NCBI RefSeq assembly: GCF_001640805.2
Contig: NC_066852.1
Coordinates: forward strand, 9,098,194 to 9,162,193
Length of the DNA: 64,000 nucleotides
Reading direction: 5' to 3'
Origin: Lates calcarifer
Lineage: Eukaryota; Chordata; Actinopteri; Centropomidae
Part shown: positions 22,250 through 35,525 of the stretch, in pieces
Layout of the letters: every line of letters begins with the position of its first letter
How positions within the stretch are numbered: position 1 is the stretch's first letter
Notes under the pieces: generated by a model
Database searches by the model: none
Seen by the model: the letters and a program-made list of their open reading frames with translations, nothing else
Told to the model about the DNA's origin: nothing
Position numbers and translations under genes: made by a program

Positions 22250-24822
22250 TTTCTCTGTCCCAACACATCCTCACCTCGCTTGGCTCCTTCTGATTACAGT
22301 TTAAAGAGGGCACCTCACAGGAGCAGACAGACGGGGGAGGAAGACGGATGGGGTGAGCAGCTAGTCTGGGACCAAGCAGATTATAGCCTGGTCCCCCCAC
22401 CTCACCCTCCCTCAGCCTCTCTTGTTCATTTCACTTCTTTCACCGTGTGACTGCAGGGTCAAAACAAGGCTGCGAGGAAAACGAGGAAGTGAAGCATGAA
22501 TAAGACTGGATCACCCTGACAGACCCATTTCTCAACCACACCCTTTATTGTCTGTTTAATTGTCTGGTTTTTGTACCGGACACTGGCTCAGCTGTCCCTG
22601 GAAAACTTTGACAATGGCTGAATGTTCAGTAAATGCCACTTTGACGAAACACTGTTCTGTGTTCCTCTCTTCTACATCCTGAGTTCTGACTCCTGCAACA
22701 CACAACTGTAATCTTGTAGATCTTAAATGATATTCCTGATTTATTATAACTTGGGTCTTATTTTTGTAATTTCCCCCATAATTCCTATTGGTATTAAAAC
22801 ATTGTGCTCTCCTACTATTAGAGATATTGCAGGTGGTTTAGATAACTTATAGTCTGACCACCATTGGTGTATGGAACGGGAATAATGTCAGATAAGATAA
22901 ATATTTCAACAGTGTATGTTTAGGTGTTTGTGGATTAATTATTTTGTTGTAATTTAAGTATGAACAAAAATAGTCAATTTGATGAGAAAATGCATATGGT
23001 GTATATGCTGTTACCTCAGCTACAAGCTGAAGAGATGCCAAAGGAGCTGCAAAACAGAAGCATAGCAGATGAAATTTTGGCAGCTGCAACCCTCCTGCCC
23101 CCCAACTTGACCGCCTGCTTTTTTTAGTCTACATGTGTTCAAACTGGCACCATTAAAATGAGCTATTAGCAGTTAAACTCCACAATGTACATAGATATCA
23201 GCTTAATGTTTAATGTGTCCTTTGCTGTTACATTTCTTTACAGCAGTTTTAACCAAGTCAGCAGCTGAGCTTGTCCTTGACCATATTGATCACATCGTTC
23301 TCCAGCTGCTGTAACTTCATCCATTTCTGTCAGTGTTTAATTACTAAGCATTGCAAACATGTGTGCATATACTGTATGCTGTTGTGTGTCTGCAGTTACG
23401 CTAAGCAGTTTGCCCGGCTGAAAATATGTTCCTGCGCCCATCCTGACTGTTTGTCACGTTTCTCTCCCTGTTACACTTTGTTGTCTCCAGAGTCCAGTAA
23501 TTCTATCAAAGATAAAATTGTACTCACCAATTGTGAAGTGATGGTCAGAATTACAAAAACAAGCGACAAGTTGTAACAAACCAGAATATTCCTTTAAGGA
23601 GGATGAGTGTAATAACAGTGATAATGATTTTTCTTTTGTGATGAGCTGTTGGATGTCTATTAATCACAGTTCTTGTTGTCAAGAACTGCTCAGCCTAATC
23701 TCATAATCCATCCAGCTATTTTCCCCATTATCCCTTCTCACTGACAGGCAGATACAAACAACCTCAGTGGGGGCTAATACTGTGTCAGCGGGGCTGAATC
23801 GTCCGTCCAAGGATGAGATGCTCGCCATCTGCTGTGTTTACACTTTCAGACTTTCAGAGTGTATTCTTTTGACAGCCTTTGATGCATTAATGATTTCTCC
23901 TGTCTCTCGGGCCTCTCAGTTTGGTCTAGCCCTGTTTACTCTGGAGTTAGCCGCACTCTTTCATCATGGCTGGAATTCCCCCTGGTTCTCCATTTCTAAC
24001 CAAAGCATGTCAGAGAGATGGGAAGTATGAGGAGAAAAGTATATTTCTGGCAGAGTTTGAGAAAGCCAGGCTGTCATTGTTTTCTCGTCAGACTAATGCG
24101 GTGGAACAGTGCTCATCTTCAGAGCCTTCTTAAGATCGCTGTGGAATTTCTGCTTTGTTAGATGGAGTAAAAACAAAAACTCATGATCTGGATTTGTACT
24201 GGGGAGTTTCCAGGACTGTGTGAATCTTAACCTGCTGATGCGTCAAGATGCAGAAGCAGCAGACTGTGTTCACTTATCAGAATGATTGCTGATTCAGGAG
24301 CTAACTGTAATAGTAAAACTTGCAGAGAAAGATTAGTTATTCAGCCCTGTACATAGCATTTCTTACAGAATGTACATTTTATCTAAAAATGCAGTTGCTG
24401 GCAAGTCTTACCTTTTTTTGAGCACCTCTTGTGATGACATATGAGGTGTGGAAAGTGGCTGCAAATTGCTCCTCTTTCTCTCTGTCACACAGTAGCAATT
24501 TAATGCCAGAGAGCAGAGCTCCTCAGACAAGGGGACATCTATGTGATACAAGCTGTCTCTTGTGAGAAGACAAATGAGAGAGACAAACGAGGGAGACTAA
24601 ACCAGACAGAAAGAGAGAAAAGAGGGTGTTTTGGAAACCCATGCCATCTCCCTTCTTTTTTTCCCCGGTTGCCTGTGGCAGAGCAGGCCCGTATCTGAGA
24701 GTGCAGCTGACAGTCAGCAGGAGCAACAGGAGCAAGAGGCATCATCGGTCCACAGAGTGTCCCAGCACCCTCAATCTGTCACCACACATTCACACACAGA
24801 GGGGAGAACACACAGACAAACG

Positions 24823-24846
24823 CACACACACACACACACACACACA
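24823..24846. repeat. (CA)12 microsatellite
   Basis: Twelve CA units; the Thr/His-rich open frames here arise from it. Confidence 0.9.
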
Positions 24847-25269
24847 GATGTATGGACACACAGTATTCAGCTCAGCCACACCACAGAAAACTTACACTAA
24901 AAAGATTTTTTCTTCATTTTTTTATTTTTTCTCTAAGCAAGCTGATTTGTTTTTGGCTGTTTGGGGGTTCTGTTTTGATCTGACAAAAAGTTTCCCCATC
25001 AGCTATCAACAAACATAATCTCTGAATGTAGTGGCAGCCTGAAAATAACACACTAGGTCTGAGATGCTTTCTAGCCTTAGTAGTAGTAGTAGTGGGATTC
25101 ATGGTCCCCAGACTTTCTGACTTTTACTGTAGAGTACCATGATACAGACATTCATGTTCTCCTCAGGATGAATTGTAATAAGTTTAATGATCTCTTAACA
25201 TTTCATCCAGCTAAATCAAACTGGGCCAATACATTGGTGTGTGATGAAATACCAGTCGAACATAAGGAT

Positions 25270-25330
25270 ATTATGATCAGCCTCAGCTCTACTTTGTGTT
25301 TAGTGTTAATCAGCAAATGTTCACATATTA
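25270..25330. repeat. Dispersed repeat family B, fragment between TAG arrays
   Basis: It contains 'atcagcctcagctctacttt' and 'gtgtttagtgttaatcagca', followed by 'aatgttcacat'. Short (TAG)n arrays lie on either side, at about 25078-25093 and 25374-25389. Confidence 0.55.
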
Positions 25331-26720
25331 TCGTAGAGGGTCTGACTTCCTCACAGCTACAGCAACAGTAGCTATAGTAGTAGTAGTTTCTCCTTAATGC
25401 TCTCTGTGCCTGTGTAACATCATGAGAAAAGTCACCAAACACCTGACGCTGACATGGTCTCATGGTCTCAACACGGTCTCTCTCACTGCAGACCACACAG
25501 CAGAGGAAGTAAAGCTCACAGAACTGGGACAGGGACGCTTCATAGAATATGATTCCTACATATATTGCTATAGTATAGTCAGTTTCCCTTCATAGATAGG
25601 TGTCTTTACATGCAACTATATTTGCTCCCCTACAAAACATACAGACTGCATATGAACATGTTGAATCTCGCATTTCTTAAAATACGTGGTAAAAATTCTC
25701 ACTTATTTTCTAATAATCCTTCCCTTTCATTTCTTTTTTATTTTATTCATATTTATATATATTTTTTATTATTCCTCTTAAGTTTAAAAACTGAAAATAA
25801 AATGAAACAGAATAAGCATATCCACAGAATCTCGCCGTCTTTGCAGATAAGAAGAGCTTCAGTGAACCCTGAAGGGAAGAAGAACAGAACAGTCATATAG
25901 GTTAGTGTTTTATTAATAAAGCACATGAATAAAACAGTAATAAAGGATATAATGCAAAATAAAACAGATTAAAACTAGGGCATCTGCATTATTTCCATAA
26001 AATATAGCTCCTTGATGTCTTAAAAATTGGCACCATGATGGTTTTTGACAGATTTAGAATTATATGCGGCTAGTTGGAAACACAGCGGTCTCTGTGGTGG
26101 AGATAAGACTTTTACTGGGGAACAGAAGAGACAAATCCCTCTATCATCTGTGCTTTGCCTTTTATAGCCAGGCTGTTTAACACAGTCTGGGCACGCAAAG
26201 GCCAGAGGAAGTCAACGACCCTCATGAGAGGTCACAAGGACAAACAGCACTCTGTATGACCGAGGACAGACACAGTGTTCATCTAATCCTGAGAGAAATA
26301 CTATCTGAAATAAAGAAAAAAAAGTTGCTGCTCAGCACAGTGTAACTCTTTCCAGGCTTTTCTGTCCTAAAACAGAATTACAGCCTGTCAAAAGCTCTGA
26401 GAGGCACAAACAGCCTCCGTCGACTGAAAGGCCTTCAGCAAGAGGAGAGGGATGTTTTCCCTGTCTCGGGAAACGATCATGATTTCTGCTCCATCTTTAC
26501 AACAGCAGGCCTCCGCTCAGTGACTGCATGTCGACTGCTATTTCAGAGAACGACGGACAGGAAGAGAAATGGCAGTGAGGCGATATTCCAGAGATCCAGA
26601 GGCCTGACAGCGAGATTGTGTGTGCAATTATCAACACCGCGTCTTCAAAGAAAGATGTAACAAGAAAATGATACACGTGTGCAATTTTTCCTCAAGAATA
26701 TGTCCCCCTCTCATCCTCTG

Positions 26721-26826
26721 TGCTTTAGCTCTTTCTTTCAACTCCTCCTTTTGTTCCGTCCTCACCCTCCGTCGCCTCTTCATCTCCCTTACTCCCCCTT
26801 CTCCCCCCTCCTGCACATCTCCCCCC
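26721..26826. repeat. Polypyrimidine tract
   Basis: About 100 bases are composed almost only of C and T on the + strand, with few purine interruptions. Such tracts can form triplex (H-DNA) structures. No exon follows it with a credible acceptor and frame. Confidence 0.6.
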
Positions 26827-28623
26827 AAGAATCTTTGAAAAGCTCTGAAATTGAAATGTATGGCGTCCTGCCCTGCGAGGAGGATCTGGGTCTAAGAAGA
26901 TGTGTGATTCTCTTCTCCTTTATTATTTCTAAGGGGTTCCATGCTTGTGACGTCCCCGTGTGCCTTTGCATCTTGCAAACTCTTATCTATGTGCTCTATA
27001 AGAGGAGTGCCATTAATCTCCCTGTCCCGTGAGAACTGAGTTGTTTGTGTGAGTAATGAGCTCTGTACGTCCGAGCTGTGTCTCTGTTGTCTTTAATTGG
27101 TGCAGCGTGACTCTATTAGAAGGATCCGGTGTAATTAACATCTTCTCTAGAGTGGGAATCCAACTGTAGTCCTTCACAGGCCTAACTTGTTTTAACAGTT
27201 TGAAGGGCTGCTGTGCTCAACAGGCTGCTGATCAGTGATTAATAACAGTGAAGTGAAATCTGAGCACCAACTTTTATAGGTCAGGTGGCTATGTGCTGAG
27301 ATGTTTCTGTGTAGGAATGCGTGCGCTCTTTGTTTCAGTGATCCATGGTGTGTGTGTGTGTGTGAGTGTGCCTGCCTGCAGCTCTTTCATATATGTACCC
27401 AGGTGTGTGAGAGAAGCCATAAGGAGCTGATAAATAATAATGATGATGCTCCCGTCAGCCCCCCCCCCACCCTGCAGCTTTTTAATCAGTACCTTGCACA
27501 GCCACTTTGCCGTTAATTTGCAGGTCTGTGCTCAGTCAGGCTGACAGTGAAAGCAGAGCAGTGTTTTATGCTGCACAGTTGTACAGTAACTGTTGTTCTT
27601 GCTGCCACTGACCAACACTGAGTTCATTTAAATCCCATGTCAAGATTTCAGCCATTTATTGCACCAATATATATATGTCCCTCACAACCTTCTCTGGCAG
27701 AGCTTGAAATACACAACATTCAAGGAACATGAACACATCATAAGAAACATTCAGAATCACATACAGCACATCTGAATGCTGATACAAGAGTAGGCTGGAC
27801 AAGTTGAGGGCATAAGATTTACATAAGCAGGATGCAGCAAGGATGCAGGTCTCAGTGTATTCATATGGGCTGCCTATTGTGAAGGAGAGGCCATGAACAT
27901 ATGTGATTGGTGAGTGTACGGAACATGTGACGTGAAATGATTTCTGCGGTTGTCTGAACTCACACAAAGCCCCATTGTTTTTTTACTGTGCTCTAACTGG
28001 TTTGAGGTGGGCAGGAAGGTGATATCCTGTATTTCTGTGCACCACTCAAGAATCAGTAACGTGATATCTGATGACAGTTGGTGGGTTGTTTGGTAACTGT
28101 CAGTCAAATCTGATTAAACCACACCCACACAATCAGGACTGTGTGGATGAGTTTTGAAGTAGTAAACTCTTCATAAAGTTCAAATTAAAGGGATTCTGTG
28201 ATTGACTGTTGTTACTTTATGTAATTATGGAATGATGAAATCTTTCTACAATCTTTCTAACAGTTAAGTTTTGCTGCCAAAATTCAAGTGTAACTGGCAA
28301 TAAGCTGTAATTTCTCACCAGACATATTGCCTACGAGCCCAGTTTTCTGAATGAAATAATTAGATGAGTCACACTTGGGATCTGTGGGAATTATTTTGTA
28401 TCAGTGTGTGTGTATCTGTGTGTGTGTACAGTATCCATGTACACTGTGATAAAGACCTGATATGTGATCTCCCTCCTGATCAAGGTGACTTGGATGAGAG
28501 GTGGGTTTTGGGTGAGGCGGGCAGGCTGCCTGGATAAAGATGTCAGGTGACGCTGGCAGGTTTGGGACTGCTGTGCTCCCTCTGATATGACTGGCAAACA
28601 CACTCCCTTGCTGAGCCATGCAT

Positions 28624-28649
28624 CACACACACACACACACACACACACA
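28624..28649. repeat. (CA)13 microsatellite
   Basis: Thirteen units, 200 bases downstream of two short GT tracts. Confidence 0.9.
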
Positions 28650-29527
28650 ATACAGTACACACTGCTAGTTCAAATAGTCCCAGTCAGTCTGTTTGCATTT
28701 GTGTTTGTTTTTGTGTTAGTGTTTGTGGATGATCTGTGCATCACTGCCAGTATCCTTTCACTCTCTCTCTCTCTCTGATGGTTGGAGGCACAGTGGGCTT
28801 GGCTCAGCCTTGATGTCACTGTCATGCCAGCGATCTGAAATCTGAACCTCCCTGCTGCCCGTACCAGCCCGAGGAGGGACACATGGAGGGATGGGTAGAA
28901 ACAAAATAGAGAGCAACAAAGAAATTGAGACATGGAGGAGAGGATGGAGAGACAAAAGAGAAGAGGGATAGCGCTTCGCTTTAGATCTGAATCCTGGATA
29001 GCTCTCCTTTCATGTCTCTGTGTTCTCGGTTATTTCTCTATCCAGGTGATGATGGTTCACTACAATGACAAAGGATAATCCCTTAGCTCACAGATAATCA
29101 ACTTACACCCTCTCACTGCCTGTCAGCTCGCTCTCTGTATCCAGCTCCGCTCTGAGTTATTGATCAAAAAAGCTTTATCCTTGTTTAGTCTTCTTTGGAG
29201 CTTCACCCAGCCTCATCTTATTTGTTTTCTCACACATGCACATGTGATACGCACTCTGCTCTCAGGTAGTCGACAGGTTTCGTTGGGATTTCTCTCTGAG
29301 AGTCTTTCTTGTCAGGGTCTCCATTTAAGTGTCAGGTTGTGGTTTAGTGAAAATAATAGCACCCGCTGTGTGGTTTGTGGGTTGTGCGTGTGTGAGATAG
29401 AGTGTGCATGTGCTTCAAATGCATCTTAAAAGGGGTAATGAGGTGGGAAGACTTCATCAGTTAGGGTGTGTGCGTGTGTCGGGGTGTGTAACTGTATCCT
29501 CAGTCTCACTCTGCCTCACCTGGGATG

Positions 29528-29529
<2 letters not shown>

Positions 29530-29564
<35 letters not shown>
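29530..29564. repeat. (CA)17 microsatellite
   Basis: Seventeen uninterrupted units. Confidence 0.95.
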
Positions 29565-29566
<2 letters not shown>

Positions 29567-30656
29567 TTAATTCTCAAATGAATATGAATGAGAGTTTCAG
29601 TATCTACTGTTTACAGTGTCACAGCACAGGTAGGACAGGTAAAATGATCCGTTGTTTGGTTTTGCTCCCTGCAGCATCATTCAGTTGACTGGGTGTTACT
29701 AACCGTGCGTTGAGCTCAGCTTTGGTTTCACTTCATTTATGTTCATTTAACAGACAGAGACAAAAACCGAACCAAAGTAGTCTTTATTCTCGCCCTCAGA
29801 CAATCTAATATTAGATAAGAGATGCCCTCTTGAAGTTTGGCAGCCAATCAAAATGATAAACAATAACAACAAGCATGACAATGCTCACTTATCATGTATT
29901 TCTTCATTACAAAACACAAACTAACACATTAGGTGCAGAAAAGTGCTGCATGAGCTGCTGTCAGTCACCAGAATCTGGTTTTCCCATGTAGCTCTGATGA
30001 CACAGGACCGTAATAAATGAATTAACTGTCACTCTGAGTAACTTGGTGACTCTGTAAAAACCTGGTGTGAGCACACAATAGAACTAAATGGCAAAAATAT
30101 ATCATTTATTTCCTTCGTCCAGGTGACATGAACTGAACCACAGGTGTGAAAGTGCTCTGTGCAGGAACAAAAAACTACACACTGAACTGGCTGGAATTCA
30201 TTTGTGAAAATAAACACAATATTTATGTTAAACAGCAAAACTCAGAATGGCAGAGTGGTGAATATGTAATGACTCAGTTGTATAATATTGCTGTAAAGAT
30301 TTACATTATTCTTAAGATTTGCAATTGCTGCAAACAGAATCAGCGATAAATTAGAACAGTAGCAGATGAGAGAAGAGAAACGTGACACTGAAACATGATG
30401 AAATATATACGTCGGGAATTAGTTATATAGGTTTGTGTCTGTTAAAGTTAATCTTTCCGGTTCTTTCTGCTGCGGAGGTAAATAGACTTCTCTGTTCGAG
30501 CTTTTACAGCATCTACATCGTCATTTGAATGAGCATACACAGCAAACACTGTCACCTGCACTCAGCTCTACAACCTCACACACACAACATGACACACTCA
30601 CCTACGGCTATGTGTCACATCCATTTCATGTAAAACCTGTCGCTCTTTATGTACAC

Positions 30657-30658
<2 letters not shown>

Positions 30659-30703
<45 letters not shown>

Positions 30704-30705
30704 AC
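30659..30705. repeat. Compound (CT)n(CA)n microsatellite
   Basis: About ten CT units pass directly into about thirteen CA units. A GT tract (30835-30851) follows 130 bases later. Confidence 0.95.
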
Positions 30706-31015
30706 GTGTCATATCCCCACCCGTTGAGAGGAATGACACCAATTCCGTCTGCCATGTACAGTTAAAGATAGTCACACACACTCCCTGTCAAATAGTGCCA
30801 AGGCCATGAACCACATAACAACTGTATACGTATTCTGTGTGTGTGTGTGTGTTTGTGTTTGAAAGTGAGTTTCCATTGTGGCCTCATTGTGCAGCAGTGA
30901 AGTGTCTATAAAGCAAAGATGGATAAACAACTCTTCTTTGTTTGGCCCCTAGTGTTGGCTGCACACAATCCATCCAGCAAAGACACACAGACTGTCAGTA
31001 TAATTTCACACACAA

Positions 31016-31210
31016 GCACACACACACTTACACAGCCATACACACACAGATGCACACACACACACACACACGTACACGTACATGTTTACTGTCTATGTTC
31101 AGTCATCATCTGTGTAATGATGGCCCTATTTTCCTCTCAACTCAGCATGGCCTGCACTTGGCTTCAGAAACACCCCATTTACTACGTGCCAATTACAGAT
31201 CTCTCCACTG

Positions 31211-31243
<33 letters not shown>
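31016..31243. repeat. Cluster of imperfect and perfect CA tracts
   Basis: An imperfect CA-rich stretch (31016-31080) and a pure (CA)16 tract (31212-31243) flank about 130 bases of unique DNA. Long His/Thr-rich open frames across it are artefacts. Confidence 0.9.
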
Positions 31244-31245
<2 letters not shown>

Positions 31246-32595
31246 CACAAACACACAGACAGTACAGGTGGGGTTTTTTTGCACTAACAAGACAAGGGTA
31301 AAGATTTAGAGAGAAAAACAATCAGAAGTGGAGGCTTGTGAAGTGTCACCATCACATTGATTTTTTTTTTAACCCAAGTTTATTCAGGATAAAAGTGCTA
31401 CTGCTCTCCTGTATATTCACATCTCTCCGCATGTGGAACAAGAGGTGTTGACAACATAACACCTTCACTGGTGAAGAGAACCTGGAGGAGCTGCTGATTT
31501 TGGAGTTTGTTTTTTTTTCCACACTGTAAATTCCAAAACTTTAACATTTTCTTTTAATGATACTCTCAGTCTGTAATGTGGAAACACAGCAGTCTCCTGG
31601 ACAATTTAACATTACTATGGTTTCATGTGTAGTTTCTAAATTTTTGTGTTTTTTCCATCAGTTTGGCTTGAAAGATACTACAATACCCAGGAGCCACAGC
31701 TGCCATTATTGTGGATTTGCCAGTCAGGCATGTGAGTCGGAGCTGTAGTAAACTCATTCATTCAAGTCATTGTAGTTGGGATTGAAATAAGTGCTAATCT
31801 GAGAGGGAACTGATTCAAAATTCCAAATTTAAAGGCTCTGTTACTTATCACTTCAAATGTCCTGGCTGAAATGCTGATTAAATTGACAGAACTGACAAAC
31901 GTGTTGTTGTTTACATGACATGAGAGCTCTGGGTGTTGATATGTGTTGATGTTATATCTTATGAGCAGTGTGATGTCACTGAGTAACAAGCCATACACTC
32001 TGTATTTCTTGACCTCTAACTCCCCCTTAAGGGGTTGAAACTTTTATTTTCCTTTTATTTTTTATTTTTTAATCACTCACCAATCTCTCAAAATGAATCC
32101 ATTACCATGATTGAGATCTGCTCTGATTTTGTCTCAACATGACCCAGCACCAACTGGAGGACAGATGGTGGTGTGACTGTGGTCTAGCATGACTCTTTTC
32201 ACACGTCGCGCAAAATAACTCAAGTTAAAGCTGCGCTTCACACACCATCCTCTGCTTTAGTGTGTTTGTGCATGTGAGAAACTGTGCGTGCCTGCATTTG
32301 TTTGCCTCATCAAGATGTATGTTCTCAAGTTTGTCTCTAAATCAGCCCACTCATAAACAACAGTGTGTATTTAGGGATTCTTAATGACTGCTGTCATGGA
32401 TATAAATGCTGCAGAGTCTTTGGAAGCTTCAATGTCAACAGTATGCAAATACACATGGAACAATAAAGCTTTTAAAGCGGTAAGATGTTACTGTCAAGGT
32501 AGGCTCAAGTCAGCTTCAGATGATTGCTTCCCAGCAAACACACTGATTAACCTCTATGTCTGGCTGAGTGAAACAGACAGTGAGGGTCTGTGCCC

Positions 32596-32612
32596 TCACA
32601 CACACATACACA

Positions 32613-32653
<41 letters not shown>
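32596..32653. repeat. (CA)n microsatellite, imperfect start
   Basis: An interrupted start (CACATACACACAAACA) is followed by about twenty pure CA units. Confidence 0.95.
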
Positions 32654-32656
<3 letters not shown>

Positions 32657-34416
32657 CTATAGTATGTTAATCATGTGTGTTTTCCTCAGATCATCAGAGA
32701 ACAGACTGAAGCTGCTTATTGAGATACAGAGCCGTATTAACTCCAAATGGTAAAAACAGGGGCACATATGCTTCAGAAATGCAAATACCCCGGGGGTGTG
32801 TGTACGTGTGTGTGCATTTGTGTGAGGGTGTACTAGCATCTGTCGGTTTCTGTGTGCGTGTGTGTGCGTTTCCATATCAGAACTCTGCTTGCATGTGTTA
32901 GCACTGTGGTGTTTCCATGCATTTGTTTTTATTGTGGTCCAACATTGACTGTGCCAACAGTCCACAAACCTCTCAAATTTTATACAGATTCCTACATTTG
33001 GACAGAAGTTAATAAAAGGCCTCAAATCTAAAAGGGACAGTATTATTTTAGAGGTCTTCAAGGGCAAAAATGAAAGTGCATATATTGAGAGAGACCCAAT
33101 GAGTCATAAAATCTGTTTATATGCTAATTTATGGAAATAATTGAAAGTCCTATTTTTACCTTTTGTGGCAACAATAAAACATGTTGCCAACTGGTCTGAC
33201 CTATATAAAATCTCTGGGTCAAAATCCAAAAAGTAAGAATCAAAATCTTGATCCTACTCAATCTAGTTACACAGAGCATAATTCAGACCTTGTTCTACCT
33301 GGGTTGCGAATCAGGTCTCGTTTGAGAAGACATAGTTTGTTTGTGCTCCAGCCAAACGTTATTTATTATAATCAGCTGAAACCACACATGAAATGCATTT
33401 ATTGTACAACTTTTATAAGTCGTGAATATACTAATTTCAAATAAATTGCATATTGGGGCTTTAAGCGCATTAGTCAACCATAATTAATTTTCATATAACT
33501 GTTCCTGTTGCAGTTTTGGATAGCAGTATAGAATATAGAAAAGCTTCATTGTCTGGTCTACTGAGAAAAATCTCAGAAGTACAGGTAACAGATAACTCAA
33601 ATCACGCTGTAAATCACACTCAAAAACACCTCAAGCCTGTTTCTTTACCAAAAAGGATCCAATGCTGCATAACTATAACTATCCTGCTGCCCTCCATCCA
33701 TAAAGTGGCTATCGTGTCTCTGATCTGCATTCTCAATGGCTACAATCTATCATTCCCTCTTTGTCCTCTGTCTTTCTCAGGCTCTCCCTCTCCTAAACCC
33801 CCATTTCTTATTCTCTTTCTATCTTGGTCCTGTCTCCAGACTTCCCCTGGGTTTAGGAGGTGGTAAAAAGCTGGGAGGTTGTATCACAGGAGATAGGATA
33901 ACCCTGTGATAAGAGCAGGTTCAGAAGTGAAGAGCAGACTTAGGATCCCTGTCAGCTCTCACTGTGGCTGGCTGTTTGTTTTATTCTGGCCACACTGAGT
34001 GCGAGAACTGGGAAATTGGATTCAGGTGTCCTCTCCTGCTCCTCGAGATGTCTCACTTTGTGCTAGTTAGTGTTGGGGCCACTCTCGGCAGTGGTGGGCG
34101 TGTGTCTGTGTGCTACTGGTGGCGATTACGGTGAAGGAGAAGGTGTGTGCATTTGAGCTTAAGTGTGTTTGTGTGTTATATTTACACAACAGCTCTTTCC
34201 CTTTGATAACCGCCCTTAAGTCATTGATGCAATCTCCGCAAGCCTCTGTGAAAACACACTTCTTCTTCTTCTGATGCAGAGCAGATAGTCCCAGCTCACA
34301 GAGAGCTCAGAGAAGCAAAGGAGAAATAATCAAAACAACAGCATGCCACACGCCGCATCACATCCTCCACTACTGGAGAGGGAGGGGAGGGGATGAAAGC
34401 AGGTGTGTACCGGGGA

Positions 34417-34451
<35 letters not shown>

Positions 34452-34452
34452 A
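34417..34452. repeat. Compound (TG)n(GA)n microsatellite
   Basis: About eleven TG units pass directly into about seven GA units. Confidence 0.9.
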
Positions 34453-34623
34453 TGTGTGTGTAGTGGGGGGGTGCAGACAAAAGGGCTGTGGAACATCTGG
34501 ATGCCGGTGATAGCTCTGCTCACACGCGTTACGAGCCAAATTAATCAAACCTGGTGGGGAGACTGTCAAGTGTGTTGGTGTGTATGTGACGTGTATTAAG
34601 AGTTGATCCACGTATAGTGGTCC

Positions 34624-34650
34624 AGGGAGGGTGGGGGCTGAGGGGTGGGG
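34624..34650 (+). other. G-quadruplex-prone motif
   Basis: Five G-runs of three to five G with loops of one to four bases (GGGAGGGTGGGGG then CTGA then GGGGTGGGG). It lies in a purine-rich stretch about 180 bases after the TG/GA microsatellite. Confidence 0.65.
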
Positions 34651-34964
34651 TGGAGAGAGGAGTGGAAATGGAGGGAGGAGTGAAAGTATAAATCAATGGG
34701 TTGACGTCGGCAGGGTGACTGCGCTCGATACGGGAGTTAGTCCCAGTGAGAAGAGAAGCAGACACATTATGTTGTTGCCTTCCAAAGCTCTTTCAGTCCC
34801 ACAGGAAGCAAGCTGGTAACACTCTGCTCAACTAGCCTCTTTTACATTGAAGAAGTAAAAAATATGTTGTCATTGCTTCACTCTCTGTCTAGATGTTTGA
34901 GCCCAGATGTAGGGACTTATTTTATAGCAATGCTAATGGCATAGATACAGGTATGACAGTGCAG

Positions 34965-35525
34965 GTTGGTCCACTTTGGTCCAGACTGAAATATCTCTGT
35001 AATTTTTGGTTAGATTAGCATGAAATTTTGTTCAGATATTCAAGGTCTCTGGAGGATGAATCCTAATAACTTTGGTAACCCCCTGCCATCCCTAGGGGAT
35101 GACTCCCACTGACTTTGGTGATGCTCTGACGTTTCCTCTAGGGTCACCATGAGGTAGACATTTGTGATTTTGCGAGAAATATCTCAACGACTATTGGATG
35201 GATTGCCATGAAATACATGCATTCACGCCCCCTTCAGGAAGAACTATGATAACTGATCCTTAAATTCTTCCTCTTGCACCATTGCACCCATTTTCAGTTT
35301 GTCCAGTTGTATGGTTTATGACTTAATATCTGCAAAACTAATGACTCTCCCCTCAGCCTCAGATGTACTTTGTGTTTGGTGCTAATTAGCAAATTTTAAC
35401 ATGCTATCACATTAAACTAAGATCGTAAACATGGTAAACACTGTACCCTCTAAACATTAGCATCATAGCATGTCATTGTGATTAGCATGCTGACATTAGT
35501 ATTTACCTTAAAGCACTGCAGTGCA
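34965..35525. repeat. Dispersed repeat family B, longest copy
   Basis: The left part is the reverse complement of the block near 8.4 kb. The middle carries 'gagaaatatctcaacgacta' and 'ttggatggattgccatgaaa'. The right part carries 'cagcctcagatgtactttgt', 'tgctaattagcaaattttaa' and 'attagcatgctgacattagt', ending at 'accttaaagcactgcag'. At 560 bases it is the best copy from which to define the family here. No open frame with transposase similarity was seen. Confidence 0.7.

Noticed and set aside
32657..33067. 136-codon open frame on the minus strand
   Set aside because: The centre is a CA-derived His/Thr stretch, and the rest has no recognisable motif.
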